Below are positions 27,765-36,519 of a stretch of DNA of 64,000 nt, piece by piece (within the stretch, counting starts at the first letter, position 1; each line of letters opens with the position of its first letter). The notes beneath the pieces were generated by a model that saw only the letters and a program-made list of their open reading frames with translations, did no database searches and had not been told where the DNA came from. Both the position numbers and the translations under genes were made by a program. Source of the stretch: Scatolibacter rhodanostii (GTDB taxonomy: Bacteria; Bacillota; Clostridia; Oscillospirales; Acutalibacteraceae); contig NZ_FZLO01000001.1 of the NCBI RefSeq assembly GCF_900197595.1, positions 948,120 to 1,012,119 of the forward strand. Direction: 5' to 3'.

Positions 27765-28248
27765 ATCGAGAAATACTAATCACAATATATTCTGAAAGTC
27801 CACCAGGTGTTTCAACCTTGATATGCTCTCCGATTGTGGTATTAATCAGCGCTTTGCCGACTGCAGATTCATCTGAAATTTTTCCTTTTCGAGGGTTTGC
27901 TTCATTAGAGCCCACTATCTTAAACTCACGCATTGATTTTTCTCCTGTGGGAGAAATAATTTCGATTTCGACCTTTGAACCAATATGAACTTTTTCATCA
28001 GTCAATTCGCTTTCATCAATCACTACGGTGCTTTTTAGCATAATCTCTAAGTCAGCAATTCTGGCTTCTACAATGGCTTGATCATTCTTGGCCTCATCAT
28101 ATTCGCTGTTCTCAGATAAATCACCAAAAGAAAGTGCCACTTTGATTTTTTCAGCGACTTCTTTTCTTTTCACGGTCTTTAGATACTCTAATTCTTCTTC
28201 TAACGCCTGAAGACCTTCTTCAGTAACAAAATATTGTTTTTCTGCCAT
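27763..28248 (-). CDS. greA: Transcription elongation factor GreA
   Basis: A 161-residue protein of standard length with an N-terminal coiled coil (VTEEGLQALEEELEYLKTV) ending in the acidic tip DLSENSEYDEAK, which enters the RNA polymerase secondary channel to stimulate cleavage of backtracked RNA. The C-terminal FKBP-like domain contains SDESAVGKALI. I use the ATG at 28248 (AEKQYFVT follows), with AAAGGATGGGA upstream; the longer frame to 28290 is not needed. lysS lies downstream. Confidence 0.96.
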   Translation of the reverse strand: MAEKQYFVTEEGLQALEEELEYLKTVKRKEVAEKIKVALSFGDLSENSEYDEAKNDQAIVEARIADLEIMLKSTVVIDESELTDEKVHIGSKVEIEIISPTGEKSMREFKIVGSNEANPRKGKISDESAVGKALINTTIGEHIKVETPGGLSEYIVISISR

Positions 28249-28443
28249 TAAAATTCCCATCCTTTTCAAAGTGACAATCCTCCGAATCATCCTTTGGATT
28301 GCCTCATAATTTAAGTAAACACCTACCGCATTTCACTTTTCAAGTAGTTTCTCTGAGCATTATTTCTCAGAAGAAAACATTTTATGCAGCAGGTATTTAA
28401 TCTTATGCATTTAAACTATTTTAAGACCTAAATTACAAAATTT

Positions 28444-29361
28444 TTAAGAAGCAACAGAATTTTCGCCTTGCTTTCTCAGATATTTACCAATTGAAATGCC
28501 ACCGCCTAAAAGGCCAAATAGCATACCTATCAGAATATAAGCAACATAAATCAATTCTCTATAAGGGTCAAGGTTCAACACGGTAATAAAAGAAGCTATC
28601 GTGCCTATAATTGATGAAATTTGATGATAAGCGAGTACTAAAAGAGTCGCTGCCAAAGCACCCGATAGAATGCCGATCATAACACCTTCTACGATAAAGG
28701 GAATTCGTACAAACCCATTTGTCGCCCCTACTGATTTCATGATACTGATTTCCATTCTGCGCGAAAACATAGTGACTTTAATGGTATTTGAAATAATGAA
28801 CAGTGATACAACACCCAATATTAAGACAATTCCTATACTGGCATATCGAATCAACCTCTCCAAACGACTCAGCTTTTGTGCTGTTTCTCGATAGGAATCA
28901 CTCACCTTGTAAACGCCATCCAACGACTTAATCTGTTCAATCGTCTCATCATAGCGGCTAATATCTTTCAAGGTCACCACATAAGCATCTGGTAGAAAGT
29001 TGTCTGTCCCTTCAAGACCTTGTAAAAGTTTACCCTCATCATCCAGCATTCCTTTAACGGATTCTAAGCCATCTTCTTTGGGAAGAAATTCATAAGAATC
29101 AATATTATCAATGTTTTTAAATTCTTCAGCAAACTTAATAGTTGAAAGCCTTGACATCGAGGTATTGAGCGAAACCATCACGCTATTATCGCTTTCAGCC
29201 GAATACATGATAGCTGATATATTAAGCGACAAAACTGCTGCAATACCGGTTAGAAGCAAACAAGAAATCAAAACACCAATAGAGGCAATACTCATCGTTC
29301 TATTTTTCCAAAGGCCCTTAATGCCTTCTTTAAATAAATATCCCAAACTATGCAATTTCAT
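28444..29361 (-). CDS. ftsX: Cell-division ABC transporter permease-like protein FtsX
   Basis: A 305-residue membrane protein with one N-terminal span, an extracellular domain (about residues 45-165, including EFKNIDNIDSYEFLPKEDGL) and three C-terminal spans, the FtsX topology. With FtsE it transmits ATP-driven change across the membrane to activate peptidoglycan hydrolases at division. The start overlaps the ftsE stop codon by 4 nt (ATGA). No hydrolase such as PcsB lies next to it in this window. Confidence 0.95.
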   Translation of the reverse strand: MKLHSLGYLFKEGIKGLWKNRTMSIASIGVLISCLLLTGIAAVLSLNISAIMYSAESDNSVMVSLNTSMSRLSTIKFAEEFKNIDNIDSYEFLPKEDGLESVKGMLDDEGKLLQGLEGTDNFLPDAYVVTLKDISRYDETIEQIKSLDGVYKVSDSYRETAQKLSRLERLIRYASIGIVLILGVVSLFIISNTIKVTMFSRRMEISIMKSVGATNGFVRIPFIVEGVMIGILSGALAATLLVLAYHQISSIIGTIASFITVLNLDPYRELIYVAYILIGMLFGLLGGGISIGKYLRKQGENSVAS

Positions 29362-30365
29362 TCGTCACTCACCTCACTTGGCACTTGTCCTAGGAAAGGA
29401 TTCTCATCCAAACGCTGATCAGCATGACTTAGTGGAATATCTCCCCCATTTTCAGGCTCTACATCATAATCTTCGTATTCCTCATGAGCCGGCTCTGCAA
29501 ACCCATAATCTTCGGCATCGTCATATTGGTTGCCATATTCCAGCGGTTCAGCATATTTAGTCTGACCGTCCTCATAGGCAAGTGTATATTCCCCGTCATC
29601 AGAAAAATCTTCTGTGAAATCCTCTTGAGTTTCTTGCTGAGGCGGAATTTCTGCAGGCTGTGGCGGCAATTCTCTCACTGGTTCAGGCGGCGGTGCTTGC
29701 ATTTCAGCTGTGTCGGCTACCACTTCACCGCTATGAATCTGAATAATACGTTTATGGAAATGTTTGACCAATGAATGCTCATGCGTAACCATCAATATTG
29801 TCGTGCCTCGACGATTAATCTCATTAAGCAAATCCACGATTTCAAAAGACAATGCGGGGTCAATATTACCGGTCGGTTCATCAGCAACAATCATGGCCGG
29901 GTTATTCACCAAGGCACGAGCTAGGCCAACACGCTGTTGTTCACCGCCTGAAAGCTCTGACGGAAAATGTTTTGCTTTATGCTGTAAACCAACTAAGCCT
30001 AAAATGTAAGGTACACGCTTTTTAACGGCTCGTTCTGTTGTGCCCACAGCACGCATTGCAAAGGCAACGTTGTCATAAACCGTCATATGGTCAATTAAGC
30101 GGAAGTCTTGAAAAACAATGCCCATTTTACGGCGAACATAGGGAATTTTACGTTTTTTAATTTTGGAAACATCCTGGTCATCTAGAATAATCTGACCTGA
30201 GCTAGGGCGCTCTTCGCACATAATCAACTTCAAAAATGTACTTTTACCCGCGCCGGATGAACCAACGATAAATACGAATTCGCCCTTTTCAATCTTAAGA
30301 TTTACTTCATGCAGGGCTTCTGTTCCATTATTATAGACTTTCGACACATTACGAAATTCAATCAA
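29358..30365 (-). CDS. ftsE: Cell-division ATP-binding protein FtsE with acidic C-terminal extension
   Basis: A 335-residue protein whose first 220-230 residues are a normal FtsE ATPase: GSSGAGKSTFLKL (Walker A), SGGEQQRVGLARAL (signature) and MIVADEPTGNID (Walker B). A tail of about 105 residues follows, first proline-rich (APPPEPVRELPPQP), then rich in Asp, Glu and Tyr (DAEDYGFAEPAHEEYEDYD). The tail has no predicted fold and is absent from ordinary FtsE. The start is a TTG at 30365 with AGGAGG 8 nt upstream. It sits behind a cdaR-like gene and is coupled to ftsX. Confidence 0.93.
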   Translation of the reverse strand: MIEFRNVSKVYNNGTEALHEVNLKIEKGEFVFIVGSSGAGKSTFLKLIMCEERPSSGQIILDDQDVSKIKKRKIPYVRRKMGIVFQDFRLIDHMTVYDNVAFAMRAVGTTERAVKKRVPYILGLVGLQHKAKHFPSELSGGEQQRVGLARALVNNPAMIVADEPTGNIDPALSFEIVDLLNEINRRGTTILMVTHEHSLVKHFHKRIIQIHSGEVVADTAEMQAPPPEPVRELPPQPAEIPPQQETQEDFTEDFSDDGEYTLAYEDGQTKYAEPLEYGNQYDDAEDYGFAEPAHEEYEDYDVEPENGGDIPLSHADQRLDENPFLGQVPSEVSDE

Positions 30366-30515
30366 AATGTATCCCTCCTAAATCAAATTGCAGCCGTTCC
30401 GTGAGCTGTTATCATAACAACATCACCCATCGACATTGTTCAAACTGCCAATGGGTGCTTATCTATTCATTCTGAAAAGTGTAAGGAACGGTGCGGAATT
30501 TAAATGGAAAGTTTA

Positions 30516-31601
30516 TCAAAATTTTGCCGGATTGTTGGAAAGATATTTTTTGACCATGAGTGCTACTTTGAAGATAATAGCATCTTCAAATTCTCTTAAG
30601 TCAAGACCCGTGATTTTTTTGATTTTTTCCAGTCTGTACACCAACGTATTACGATGTACAAACAGTTTTCTTGATGTTTCAGAAACGTTCAGATTGTTCT
30701 CAAAGAAACGTTGTATGGTAAACAGTGTTTCATGGTCTAATGAATCAATTGGTCCGCGTTTAAAAACTTCTTTTAAGAACATTTCACAAAGAGTTGTTGG
30801 CAGTTGATAAATCAATCTGGCAATACCTAAATTATTATAATTGCTGATTGATTTTTCTGTATCAAACACTTTGCCGACTTCTAAAGCAACCTGTGCTTCT
30901 TTAAAAGATCTTGCCAAGTCTTTGATATTATCAACAACGGTACCAATACCCACTGTGCAGTGTGTATAGAATTCACTCGATAGCGTGTCTACAATAGAGC
31001 TAGCCAGTTTAGCGATATCTTTTTCATCAATATTGGACTTGATTTCTTTGACAAGTGCAATATCATTTTCATTGATATTCACGATAAAATCTTTATTTTT
31101 GTCAGGGAAGAGATTTTGCAGAACATCATAAGCTGAAATATCGTTTTTGTTGGTAATCTTAATGAGCATACAAACTCTGGAAACATCCGAATCAAAATGA
31201 AGCTCATGGCTTTTAAGATAGATATCTCCCGGCAAAATATTATCTAAAATAACATTTTTAATGAAGTTACCTCTATCATATTTTTCATCGTAATATTGTT
31301 TGATATTATCCAAAGATACTGCCAAGATTTTGGCATACTTTGCTGCATCTTCATCAGTACCTGCCACAAAAACGGCATATTCTGCTTTGGGTCTGCTGCC
31401 AAAAGCTTTAAACGTATAATCGCTTGCTGTGAAAAGTTCTGTTGAGCTGACATTCGCCAAACGGACAAATTCATTGACCTCTCCAATTTTACCCAATTCA
31501 CTACAAGCAATAATCACAGAAGATTCATCAACAACACCAATCGTTCTTTCAATGGTATCTCTCATTTGATGAACAATTCCTTGAAACAGTCTATTAGACA
31601 T
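30516..31601 (-). CDS. CdaR/PucR-family transcriptional regulator
   Basis: A 361-residue regulator. The C-terminus carries the PucR/CdaR-type helix-turn-helix: ENNLNVSETSRKLFVHRNTL followed by YRLEKI. The middle has a GGDEF-like CdaR domain (VGIGTVVDNIKDLARSFKEA), and the N-terminus a putative sugar-diacid-type sensor domain (IGVVDESSVIIACSELGKIG). Genes of this type stand directly upstream of ftsEX in many Clostridia. The effector is unknown; glycerate or sugar acids are typical for the wider family. GGGAGG lies about 7 nt before the ATG. Confidence 0.85.
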   Translation of the reverse strand: MSNRLFQGIVHQMRDTIERTIGVVDESSVIIACSELGKIGEVNEFVRLANVSSTELFTASDYTFKAFGSRPKAEYAVFVAGTDEDAAKYAKILAVSLDNIKQYYDEKYDRGNFIKNVILDNILPGDIYLKSHELHFDSDVSRVCMLIKITNKNDISAYDVLQNLFPDKNKDFIVNINENDIALVKEIKSNIDEKDIAKLASSIVDTLSSEFYTHCTVGIGTVVDNIKDLARSFKEAQVALEVGKVFDTEKSISNYNNLGIARLIYQLPTTLCEMFLKEVFKRGPIDSLDHETLFTIQRFFENNLNVSETSRKLFVHRNTLVYRLEKIKKITGLDLREFEDAIIFKVALMVKKYLSNNPAKF

Positions 31602-31725
31602 CTTTTTTCCTCCCGCATATTTAATCGTTGTGTCCCTTTTATCATGAACTATATCTTAAAAATTCCTGTTCACAAAATCATACAATAATAGACAGTACAT
31701 ATTTTACATAATTATGACCGAAAAT

Positions 31726-33324
31726 TCAACCTTTTTCCAAAATTTTTTCTGCGCAGCGAATTCCGTCAACCGCTGCCGATGTGATTCCTCCGGCATATCC
31801 TGCCCCTTCACCACAAGGATAAATTCCCTCGACGCTCAAAGACTGCATCATTTCATTTCGCAAAATGCGAACAGGTGAAGAACTTCTGGTTTCTGGAGCG
31901 ATCAGCAAAGCATCGCCGCTGTCAAACCCTTTCAGTCGCCTTGCCATATAAGGAATAGCAAGACGCATGGCTTCTGTCACAAAATTCGGCAAACAGCGAC
32001 TGATATCAGCTTCTACTACACCCGGCTGATAAGTCGGTACTACCGCTGAATTTTTAAAACTACCTGCGGTTTTTCTTTTCAGAAAATCTCCCACACGCTG
32101 TGCCGGAGCGGAATAATCAGAACCTGCCAGCTGAAAAGCTTTTCGTTCAATTTCTCGTTGAAAAGCAATGCCGTCAAGAGGGGAATGACCGAAGTCATCC
32201 GGCGTAACGCCCACCAATAAGGCAGAGTTGCCGTTTGCGCCGTCGCGGGCAAATTCGCTCATACCGTTGGTCACCACCATGCCTTCTTCTGAGGCAGCGC
32301 CCGTCACATAGCCACCTGGACACATGCAAAATGTATACACACCCCTACCATCTCGCAAATGACACGAAAGCTTATAATCGGCTGCTCCCAAGTACGGTGA
32401 ACCAGCAAATTCACCATACTGCGCACGATCAATTACGGCGGTTGGATGTTCAATTCTGGCACCGACCGAGAAAGACTTGGCCTGTAGGGCCATTTTCTTT
32501 TCGTCTAACAGAAAAAATGTATCTCTGGCGCTATGCCCAATCGCTAAAATCAAATCATCACACGGAATCGATTCTCTGTTCTTTCCCTGCTCTTCGACCA
32601 TAACTTCAGCAAGCTTTCCGTTTGAAACAGAAAAATCAACCAGTTTTGTATTGAAACGAACTTCGCCGCCCAAACGAATAATTTCTTTGCGAATGGTGCT
32701 GACAATAAGCGGAAGCTTGTCTGTTCCCAAATGAGGTTTTGCCTCATAAAGAATTTCAGCCGGTGCACCAGCTTTCACAAACTCTTCAAGCACTTTTCTA
32801 ATTCTCACATCTTTTGTGCCTGTTGTGAGTTTGCCATCAGAAAAAGTACCGGCACCGCCCTCACCAAACTGCACATTGCTCTCCGTTTGCAAAACCCGAT
32901 TTTCCCAAAAATTCTGTACGGTTTTCTGTCTGTTTTCTACAGATTCGCCTCGCTCAATTACAATAGGATTTTGTCCTGCCTGCGCCAAAATTAAAGCGGC
33001 AAACATTCCGGCAGGGCCAAAACCAACAATAACCGGTCTTTGTGCAAGTGGTTTACTGGCTGGCAATTCGTACTGATAAGATTCGGCTAATGTAACTTCA
33101 TGACTGCGTCTGCGAGCCACCAATTCGTTTTCGTTGCCATCAATTTTAGCTTCAACAGACAGTGAAAAATGCACGTCTTCCCTATCTCTTGCATCAATCG
33201 ACTTTTTTATCAGCTGCACTTCACGGACAGCCTTTTCATCTATCCTCAATTTGTTTGCACATGCCCTAAATAATGTTTGCTTGTCATATGTTAAAGGAAC
33301 ATGTAAATTACTAATTTTAATCAT
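31726..33324 (-). CDS. FAD-dependent oxidoreductase (COG2509 family)
   Basis: A 532-residue flavoprotein. A short N-terminal domain (about 1-90) precedes the Rossmann FAD-binding motif VIVGFGPAGMFAALILAQAG, with FGEGGAGTFSDGKLTTGTKD after it, and a C-terminal FAD-contact segment YPCGEGAGYAGGITSAAVDG. This family of uncharacterised dehydrogenases is widespread in Clostridia; the substrate is unknown. The gene begins 6 nt after the HI0933-like flavoprotein gene, so both are in one transcript. Confidence 0.87.
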   Translation of the reverse strand: MIKISNLHVPLTYDKQTLFRACANKLRIDEKAVREVQLIKKSIDARDREDVHFSLSVEAKIDGNENELVARRRSHEVTLAESYQYELPASKPLAQRPVIVGFGPAGMFAALILAQAGQNPIVIERGESVENRQKTVQNFWENRVLQTESNVQFGEGGAGTFSDGKLTTGTKDVRIRKVLEEFVKAGAPAEILYEAKPHLGTDKLPLIVSTIRKEIIRLGGEVRFNTKLVDFSVSNGKLAEVMVEEQGKNRESIPCDDLILAIGHSARDTFFLLDEKKMALQAKSFSVGARIEHPTAVIDRAQYGEFAGSPYLGAADYKLSCHLRDGRGVYTFCMCPGGYVTGAASEEGMVVTNGMSEFARDGANGNSALLVGVTPDDFGHSPLDGIAFQREIERKAFQLAGSDYSAPAQRVGDFLKRKTAGSFKNSAVVPTYQPGVVEADISRCLPNFVTEAMRLAIPYMARRLKGFDSGDALLIAPETRSSSPVRILRNEMMQSLSVEGIYPCGEGAGYAGGITSAAVDGIRCAEKILEKG

Positions 33325-33330
33325 AAAACC

Positions 33331-34608
33331 TCAAATTATTATAATATTTTTTGCTGCTGCTTTTCCCGCCAACAAGCCGCTGACCCACGCAAAGTGAAGG
33401 TTAAATCCTCCGCAGTCACCATGAACATCCAGAACCTCTCCTGTTAAATAGAACCCTTGCATTTTAGAAGATTGCATCGTATGCGTTTGAATTTCACTGA
33501 GTGGTACGCCACCGGCTGTTACCTGTGCTTTTTCCCAATCGCCTAGACCAGAAACAGAAAAGCGCCATGCTTTCAAGGTCTTTACAATAAGCTCTATTTC
33601 AGCATTTGTCAAACTAGAGAACGGTCGACTGCGATTAAACTTCAAAGATTTTAGCAATTCTTCTCCAATTTTCATGTTAATTACGCCATTTAAAAGGTCT
33701 CCTACGTCTCGGTTAGGATAGCTTTGACAGCTTTGTTTTAAATAATTTTTCAGCGTATGCTCTTCTATATTCTCTGCCAAATCTAGCACAATAGTCAAAT
33801 TTTTATATTTTTTACCTTTCACTAGGCCAAAGCGCATAAAATCTGCCACTAAAACAGAAATATTAAAAATGCAAATGCCTGACAGTGCTTTTTCTGCAAA
33901 AATAACTTCTCCGCTTTCATAATATAATGGTATACCATCGCCTTCTAATACCGCATTGGCTTTGCACCGCATCCCCTTAATAGAAGAAATCACCTTTTCT
34001 TTACACAAAACAGGTGTGAGAACCGGCGCCAGTTTTGTTACTGTATGCCCCATCTGTTTTGCCAGCGCATAGCCGTTCATGCCGCATGAATGTTTAGGCG
34101 AGGCTTGTCCGCCACTGGCTAAAATGCATATGTCTGCTAAAATCTCATGGCCGTTTTCACTTTTCAGCAAGAAACCGTCTGCCATATGGAGCATAGAAAA
34201 AACATTGTATTCGTATAAAAATTTGACTCCTTTTTCTTCACAAGCTGAACGCAGAGCTTTTAAAACCGCTGCCGCTTGCAAATTATGAGGATATACTCTG
34301 CCGGCTTCATCTTGCCGGCAGAGTATTCCCATTTTTTCAAACTCTTCCATAACTTCTTCGGCAGACAACCTTAAGGCGATTTCGTCCGCTTTGCTATCAC
34401 CATGATAATTAATAGCGGAAATTTGTGTATTAGTCAGGTTACATCGTCCGTTTCCTGTAGCCAAAAGCTTTTTACCCGCACGAACATTTCCTTCTAAAAC
34501 TGTTACCGAAACAACTTCTCCTTGTTTTTGCATTGTATCTGCCGCTTTATAGGCAGCCATAAGTCCACTGGCGCCCGCACCAATAATAGCAATATGTGTT
34601 TGATTCAT
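33331..34608 (-). CDS. HI0933/YhiN-family FAD-dependent oxidoreductase
   Basis: A 425-residue flavoprotein with the dinucleotide-binding motif AIIGAGASGLMAAYKAA at the N-terminus, the family-specific GKKLLATGNGRCNLTN, and a C-terminal GEVLDVHGDCGGFNLHFAW segment. This is the HI0933-like (YhiN/BaiN) family; BaiN-type members have been linked to bile acid reduction in gut clostridia, but most have no known substrate. It is the first gene of a two-gene flavoprotein operon. Confidence 0.88.
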   Translation of the reverse strand: MNQTHIAIIGAGASGLMAAYKAADTMQKQGEVVSVTVLEGNVRAGKKLLATGNGRCNLTNTQISAINYHGDSKADEIALRLSAEEVMEEFEKMGILCRQDEAGRVYPHNLQAAAVLKALRSACEEKGVKFLYEYNVFSMLHMADGFLLKSENGHEILADICILASGGQASPKHSCGMNGYALAKQMGHTVTKLAPVLTPVLCKEKVISSIKGMRCKANAVLEGDGIPLYYESGEVIFAEKALSGICIFNISVLVADFMRFGLVKGKKYKNLTIVLDLAENIEEHTLKNYLKQSCQSYPNRDVGDLLNGVINMKIGEELLKSLKFNRSRPFSSLTNAEIELIVKTLKAWRFSVSGLGDWEKAQVTAGGVPLSEIQTHTMQSSKMQGFYLTGEVLDVHGDCGGFNLHFAWVSGLLAGKAAAKNIIII

Positions 34609-34689
34609 TTTCGCATCCTGCTTTTTAATAAAGTATCTTTATTATACACTACAAAACAGCAATATGTCGCAACGATTTGTAAACTTTTA

Positions 34690-35562
34690 TCATTCGGCTG
34701 ATTCAAACAAAGAATACGGATTATTTTCTGGTAGTTCTCCTGCTTGTGACGTGCCCAACAAGTGGTTTTCCAAGTCCCCAAAACGATAACCGGCTTCTTC
34801 CCACTTTGTCAAAAGTTCATCTAAAATTGCCCCGTTTGTACTGGAAGTGCTATGTAGCAATACCACGGCCCCATTGTGAATTCTCGGTAACAGTTTTGAA
34901 AAAGCTTCTTCTTTAGACGGCTGTTTGTCTTGATACCAATCGACATAAGCCAGACTCCAAAAAACAGTCTTATACCCCAATTGCTGTGCCATCTCAAGAT
35001 TGCTTTGGCAATATTTTCCTTGTGGTGGACGGTAAAGCTTAGGCATATCCTGACCCGTGATTTCTTTATATAAGACTTCGTTCTTGCTTAACTCATTCAC
35101 AAAGTTTTCTTTGGAAGAAATTGCGGACATATCGGGGTGACTATAGGTATGATTGGCCACTGTATGACCATCTGCTACCATTTGACGCACTAAATCGGGC
35201 TCTGTTTCAAAGAAGTTGCCTACCAGAAAGAACGTTGCCTTTACTCCATGCTTTTTGAGAGCTTCTAAGATTTTAGGCATATTCCCATTCTCAAACCCGG
35301 CATCAAATGTAAGATAAATGATTTTTTCTTCTGTTGCCTGATAAAAAAGTGAATCGTACCCTGCCAGATATTCTGCTGTGGCATTGCCTATCGGCGGCTG
35401 ACCCTCCTGCTGAAAACTAAGCCCCCAATTTGTGATTTCTGCCGAAGCCATGACAATTTCGCTTTTTTGAATTCCTGTCGTAATAATGAGAGCCGAAACC
35501 GCCACAATCATGACGGCAGAGCAGATAATTCCGCTATATTTTTTCCAAATTTTTCTCACCAT
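34690..35562 (-). CDS. Polysaccharide deacetylase, PdaA-like
   Basis: A 290-residue NodB-domain protein with an N-terminal signal anchor (about residues 10-30). Catalytic motifs are visible: LTFDAGFENG (metal Asp and neighbour), ANHTYSHPDM (metal His residues), YRPPQGKY and VLLHSTS. The relatives PdaA/PdaB remove acetyl groups from muramic acid or related peptidoglycan sugars, often in spore cortex formation, and act outside the membrane. It is divergent from the two-component system. A general chitin/xylan deacetylase is possible, but the sequence is closest in style to the PdaA group. Confidence 0.87.
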   Translation of the reverse strand: MVRKIWKKYSGIICSAVMIVAVSALIITTGIQKSEIVMASAEITNWGLSFQQEGQPPIGNATAEYLAGYDSLFYQATEEKIIYLTFDAGFENGNMPKILEALKKHGVKATFFLVGNFFETEPDLVRQMVADGHTVANHTYSHPDMSAISSKENFVNELSKNEVLYKEITGQDMPKLYRPPQGKYCQSNLEMAQQLGYKTVFWSLAYVDWYQDKQPSKEEAFSKLLPRIHNGAVVLLHSTSSTNGAILDELLTKWEEAGYRFGDLENHLLGTSQAGELPENNPYSLFESAE

Positions 35563-35811
35563 CTCACCTCATCCTTTACATTACTGCAATAAATTATATG
35601 CTATTCTCTCTGCCACTATCACTTTTCCATTGATTTTATGAGCAAGACAGGATAAACTATAGTCATAAAGTATGATTTACCAATTGCTTGTTGCACAATT
35701 TTTCTGTTATCAATGGATGTAAGCAATTTGTAAGAATTCATTTGGGCAATCGTAAGATACAACCAGTAAAATAAATGATTAAGAATACTATGGCGGAGGT
35801 ATGAATACAGC

Positions 35812-36519
35812 ATGACAAACGCAAACGAAAAAAACATTCTTGTTGTGGATGATGACCATGAAATCGTGAGAGCCATCGCGCTCAACCTTGAAGCAGAAGG
35901 CTACAATGTTTTTCGAGCTTATGACGGACTCGAAGCATTAGACATTGCCATGACAAAAGACGTTCACCTCATCATTATTGATGTTATGATGCCAAAAATG
36001 GATGGTTTATCTGCCATTATGCGCATTCGTGAAAAGAAAAACCTGCCTATCATTGTCTTATCTGCTAAAAGTGAGAACAGCGATAAGGTTATTGGTCTGT
36101 CTGTCGGCGCTGATGATTATATTACAAAACCTTTTAACCCTATGGAGTTAACCGCAAGGGTTAAATCTCACCTAAGACGCTATACCCGTTTGGGCGATAT
36201 TAATGCCAGCAGTGAAAATATCATTCTCAACGGACGCCTTTCTTTTAACACAGACGAACACGTTCTCTATGCGGATGGCGAACCTGTTAAATTGACCGCT
36301 ACAGAAACCAAGATTGTTGAGCTGTTGATGCGCAATCCAGGTAGAATTTTCCCAGCAGAAGAAATTTATAGCAAAATTTGGAATGAATCTGCTTATTCAA
36401 CGGAAAACACGGTCATGGTGCATATCCGCAGAATCCGTGAAAAAATTGAAATTAATCCGGGAGAACCGGAATATCTAAAGGTGGTATGGGGTATTGGCTA
36501 CAAAATTGAAAAACACTAA
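35812..36519 (+). CDS. OmpR/PhoB-family response regulator
   Basis: A 235-residue response regulator. The receiver domain has the acidic pocket VVDDDHE, phosphorylation site D57 in IIIDVMMPKMDG, and the Lys in ADDYITKPFNP. The C-terminal winged helix (KLTATETKIVELLMRNPGRI ahead of the recognition helix) is of the OmpR type. It overlaps the histidine kinase gene by 26 nt. Targets are unknown; its place next to a peptidoglycan deacetylase hints at cell-envelope control. Confidence 0.94.
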   Translation: MTNANEKNILVVDDDHEIVRAIALNLEAEGYNVFRAYDGLEALDIAMTKDVHLIIIDVMMPKMDGLSAIMRIREKKNLPIIVLSAKSENSDKVIGLSVGADDYITKPFNPMELTARVKSHLRRYTRLGDINASSENIILNGRLSFNTDEHVLYADGEPVKLTATETKIVELLMRNPGRIFPAEEIYSKIWNESAYSTENTVMVHIRRIREKIEINPGEPEYLKVVWGIGYKIEKH

